A DNA stretch of 64,000 nt from Pseudomonas sp. B21-056 (GTDB lineage Bacteria > Pseudomonadota > Gammaproteobacteria > Pseudomonadales > Pseudomonadaceae): contig NZ_CP087203.1 in assembly GCF_026016325.1 (NCBI RefSeq), positions 1,612,001 to 1,676,000 of the forward strand. The letters are read 5' to 3'. Below, piece by piece: positions 61,349 to 64,000 of this stretch (position 1 is the first letter of the stretch; the number at the start of each line of letters is the position of its first letter). The position numbers and the translations under genes were made by a program. The notes beneath the pieces are model-generated. The model was not told the origin of the DNA and ran no database searches. It saw only the letters and a list, made by a program, of their open reading frames with translations.

Positions 61349-64000
61349 CTATGCGCCCTCGCTGCGCGCTTGGCGCTTGAGCGCGGCGCCGCGCGACGCG
61401 GGGGTTGCGTAATAGGAGATCTGACCGCGTAGCTGTCCCTGGACCGAGTCGCTGTTACCCCCAGCGTCGGCAAGGCCCCAGGTGACCACTCGCCCATCGC
61501 TTGTGAGCGCGACAAAGGCCTGACTGTTGGCGTAAAGAGCCCGTACATTCGTCAGGTCATTCACGTTCACCACGCCTCCCCACGTTTCATTACCCCATGC
61601 CACTACAGTGCCGTTGCGGCGCAATGCGGCAAATGCTGCGGCAGTGGCTGCAATCTGAACGATATCGTCGAAAACTCCGATGGTGGCAGGCACCGGCGCC
61701 CCATGGTCCGAACTCCCCCAGGTCACCACATGGCCGCTGGCCCTGAGGGCGGCAAAGGATCCAGATGTAGAGACTACCTGGATGATGTCGTTGAGCGTCG
61801 CAATTGGCGCCGGAATGGCTCCGCCGCTGTTCGCATTTCCCCACGCCACCACCGATCCATTGGATCGTCGGGCGGCAAGTGCCGTACTCGCGCCAACCAC
61901 TTCGACAATGTCAGTGAGTGTCGCAATAGCCGCCGGCACTGTGCCGCCGGCGTTCGGTTCAGTTCCCCACGCCACTACAGATCCATTGGCTCGCCTTGCT
62001 GCAAAGACATAGTAAGCATTGCTCAGTTCCACAATATCGGTGAGCGAGGCGATATCGCTCGGCACCGCTCCCCCCAGGTCCGCTCTTCCCCATGCCACCA
62101 CGGTGCCGTTGGCTCGCCGCGCGGCAAAGGCGTGTGCTGATGCGGCCACTTCTTCAAAGTCATCAAGCTGGGCGATGTCCGCAGGAATTACGCCACCCGC
62201 GATCGCGTCTCCCCACGCCACCAGGTGGCCCGTCGCCCGCAGTGCAGCAAAGGCATGTCCGGTCCCAACCACTTCGACGATATCGGTAAGATTGCCGATT
62301 GCCGCCGGTACGACACCGCCTCGCTCCTCCCAGCCCCAAGCCACCACACGACCGTTAGCCCGCCATGCGGCGAAGGCATAGGCAGCGTGAGCAACGCCGA
62401 CGATGTCGGTGAGTGTCGCAATGGTCGACGGAACGGCGCCGCCGTGCCCTGGCACCCCCCACCCAATCAGGTTGCCTTGGTTCCGGCGAGCGATGAAAGC
62501 GCCCCATGGTTGCGAGGGGTCATGGATTTTAAAGTTGCCGCATCCAAACAGATTAGCGGGATTGACACGGACCTCATCCTCGCTGGTGCTCACGTGCAGT
62601 AACCGCCAGGGCTGTTTGTCATGGAACACGGCACTTCGGATCGGGTCGCCGCTGTCGCCTTCGTACCGCCATAGCGCTTCAAGCGGTTGCTGTGTGACGG
62701 CGTTCAACGCGGTGAGCAAGCGGCTGCTTCCCACTGTCGTCCAGTGCAGGGAATTCGACGTGCCGCGCGCGCCCATGACCAGCAACTGTCCGGATCCCAC
62801 CTGCCGTCGCACGTCATAGACCGCCGGTTGCGAAGGAACGGGCGAACCTCCCTGACGTCGCAGCGTGTAATCCAGCGTGATGGTTCGATCAACGTTCGCC
62901 AATACCACCGATTGCGGGACGACTACGGGTTTCGACTGCCCAGCTTCGCTGGACGAGATCGTAAACGGCACGTTGATGCTGCCCGCACCGGGTAGTCCTA
63001 CCCAACGCACTTCGCCGCGATCGCCTCCCAGCAGATTGACCTCGGCCGGTATCCGTACCGTGGCACCGTTGGGTGTATTGGCAGGGTCGAGCTGGCCGTC
63101 CGGGGCCTCGTCGATGGTCGGGGGTAGTGGGGCCTGCGCCCCTCCAACCACGATCGCCCTGGCCGTTCTTGAGGCACCCATCAGTGCCGTATTCCTGAAT
63201 AACTTGTAGGTCATCTCCACCGTACTGGCCGGAATGACCTTGTCGTTGAGGATCTGAAGGATGCAGGGTTTTTTCTGACCGAACTCGTCCGCTTCTACGC
63301 TGCCCGTCACGGTGGTTACGACGTCCGGTTGGCCGGCGACTTTGCTGATGTAGGTCGCCTCGACCGAATCTCCCGGCATGAAGCGCGGGTCGACAGTCAG
63401 GATAATCAGCAACAGCGGGTTGCTGCCCAGTTTATCCAGGTCGATGGTGTTCGGGTCATCGACGACATCGCTGGCTATTTCCCTCGGAATCGGCGCCGGC
63501 AGCCGATTGCCGGCCTGGTCCACGTCGACTGTCTGTACGGCTGACCACGGGGCATTGGGATCCGGGGAGTTGTTGAGCTGGTCGTTCACCGTGTAGGAAA
63601 ATTTGAATTGCGGATGATCGTTTCCCAGGTCGGCACTGGTGACTTCGAAGCACACCTTGGTAGGGGTTGCCGAACCATGTTCCGGCGGTGGCGGTGCTTC
63701 GGTTTCGGTAACCGTGTGATATTTGGGCGTGCCGTTGCAGTTGAGCCAGATGCGGTCATGGGCCCGGCAATACGGGTAGCTCACGCACACGGTGGCGCTG
63801 GTGAAACCCGGCCCCACGCCATTCTTGATTTCGTCCGGCAACAGCAATTCCAATTCCGAATGCTCGCCGTCTCCGGGCGTCCGGTCCTGGTTGCCGGGCC
63901 GAATGCTGTTGTAGATGATTTCCAATGGCAGAGAGGTGTCAAGGTTCGTACTGCCGCGCTTCGCGGTGTAGGTCAATCGGTTGATGTTGCCATGCCATAA
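61349..64000 (-). CDS. Modular protein with nine WG blades, N-terminus cut by the window edge
   Basis: 883 residues are present and the frame stays open to the last base, so the start lies beyond 64000. The edge sequence HGNINRLTYTAKR aligns with HGVNRLHYVVTRP of the neighbours, showing that about 115 residues of the common N-terminal module are missing here. A beta linker (TPNGATVRIPAEVNLLGGDRG) and nine blades of about 41 residues (GxVVAWG...GGxVPxxIxxLxDI) closely match the gene at 54162, and both end SYYATPASRG. An extra Ig-like stretch is present before the linker (VDPRFMPGDSVEATYISKVAG). Function unknown. Confidence 0.78.
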   Translation of the reverse strand, partial: LWHGNINRLTYTAKRGSTNLDTSLPLEIIYNSIRPGNQDRTPGDGEHSELELLLPDEIKNGVGPGFTSATVCVSYPYCRAHDRIWLNCNGTPKYHTVTETEAPPPPEHGSATPTKVCFEVTSADLGNDHPQFKFSYTVNDQLNNSPDPNAPWSAVQTVDVDQAGNRLPAPIPREIASDVVDDPNTIDLDKLGSNPLLLIILTVDPRFMPGDSVEATYISKVAGQPDVVTTVTGSVEADEFGQKKPCILQILNDKVIPASTVEMTYKLFRNTALMGASRTARAIVVGGAQAPLPPTIDEAPDGQLDPANTPNGATVRIPAEVNLLGGDRGEVRWVGLPGAGSINVPFTISSSEAGQSKPVVVPQSVVLANVDRTITLDYTLRRQGGSPVPSQPAVYDVRRQVGSGQLLVMGARGTSNSLHWTTVGSSRLLTALNAVTQQPLEALWRYEGDSGDPIRSAVFHDKQPWRLLHVSTSEDEVRVNPANLFGCGNFKIHDPSQPWGAFIARRNQGNLIGWGVPGHGGAVPSTIATLTDIVGVAHAAYAFAAWRANGRVVAWGWEERGGVVPAAIGNLTDIVEVVGTGHAFAALRATGHLVAWGDAIAGGVIPADIAQLDDFEEVAASAHAFAARRANGTVVAWGRADLGGAVPSDIASLTDIVELSNAYYVFAARRANGSVVAWGTEPNAGGTVPAAIATLTDIVEVVGASTALAARRSNGSVVAWGNANSGGAIPAPIATLNDIIQVVSTSGSFAALRASGHVVTWGSSDHGAPVPATIGVFDDIVQIAATAAAFAALRRNGTVVAWGNETWGGVVNVNDLTNVRALYANSQAFVALTSDGRVVTWGLADAGGNSDSVQGQLRGQISYYATPASRGAALKRQARSEGA

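Noticed and set aside
54162..61400. Reading the modular cluster as a secreted toxin-immunity system
   Set aside because: No toxin domain, signal peptide, T6SS or T1SS signal was recognised in the variable tails, and DUF6124 is not known to me as an immunity family; kept only as a hypothesis.
1..64000. tRNA, rRNA or insertion-sequence transposase genes
   Set aside because: None was found on reading both strands; no transposase motif appears in any credible frame.

Overview
The window looks like a chromosomal segment of a fluorescent pseudomonad (Pseudomonas fluorescens group). The evidence is high GC coding sequence, many Pseudomonas-type REP/REPIN palindromes, gene blocks that I remember as collinear with P. 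aeruginosa PAO1 (PA3286-PA3284, PA3228-PA3223, PA1414 and PA1418-PA1422, PA1874-PA1877), and a LapA/BapA-type adhesin with its own type I exporter. No database search was possible, so all homology statements rest on recognised motifs and memory of families.

Layout. 1-2.8 kb: the 3' end of a ketoacyl-ACP synthase III, an ECF sigma factor overlapping its zinc-finger anti-sigma factor, and a porin. 3-9.7 kb: a FemAB-like acyltransferase, then a minus-strand run (LysR, alpha/beta hydrolase, periplasmic PpiA, ABC exporter), a small exported protein and an azoreductase. 9.9-18 kb: a hybrid histidine kinase, an EamA transporter, a LysR/YcaC-type divergent pair, a YbdG-like mechanosensitive channel, a DEAD-box helicase and a small exported protein. 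18.3-24.9 kb is an accessory patch: a large exported protein combining Asp-box (sialidase-like) repeats with one CxxCH haem motif, a truncated two-partner-secretion transporter, a lipoprotein and an RDD protein flanked by direct repeats, a decayed toxin-antitoxin pair, and an intact BrnT/BrnA module. 25-33.6 kb is mostly core-like: a DUF899 protein, a lipoprotein, a TorF-type porin, a CvfB-type S1 protein, an NCS1 permease, a YbfB-type MFS transporter and a LysR regulator.

33.7-40.3 kb is the guanidinobutyrase region: gbuA, an NTF2-like gene, an NCS1 permease and a sodium:solute symporter on the minus strand, with the LysR gene gbuR divergent and followed by a DTW-domain tRNA-modifying enzyme. 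A 24-bp palindrome upstream of gbuA is the probable GbuR site. 40.4-53.1 kb encodes a TolC-type outer-membrane protein, ABC ATPase and HlyD adaptor, divergent from a 2370-residue adhesin. The adhesin has a LapG-type TAAG cleavage site, two families of tandem repeats, a von Willebrand A domain and RTX repeats.

53.3-64.0 kb holds the least familiar part. Four minus-strand paralogues (the last cut by the window end) share an N-terminal module of about 250 residues but differ behind it: two carry nine WG-containing blades of about 41 residues (RCC1/BLIP-II-like), and two carry Ig-like/BIG2 segments with distinct unrecognised C-termini. At least three share an almost identical upstream region with a 12-bp palindrome 63-64 bp before the ATG. 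Two DUF6124-type genes and two remnants lie between them. The two intact DUF6124 loci share a structured leader of about 200 bp. I regard this modular, recombining cluster as the best candidate for an undescribed system; its function cannot be read from the sequence.
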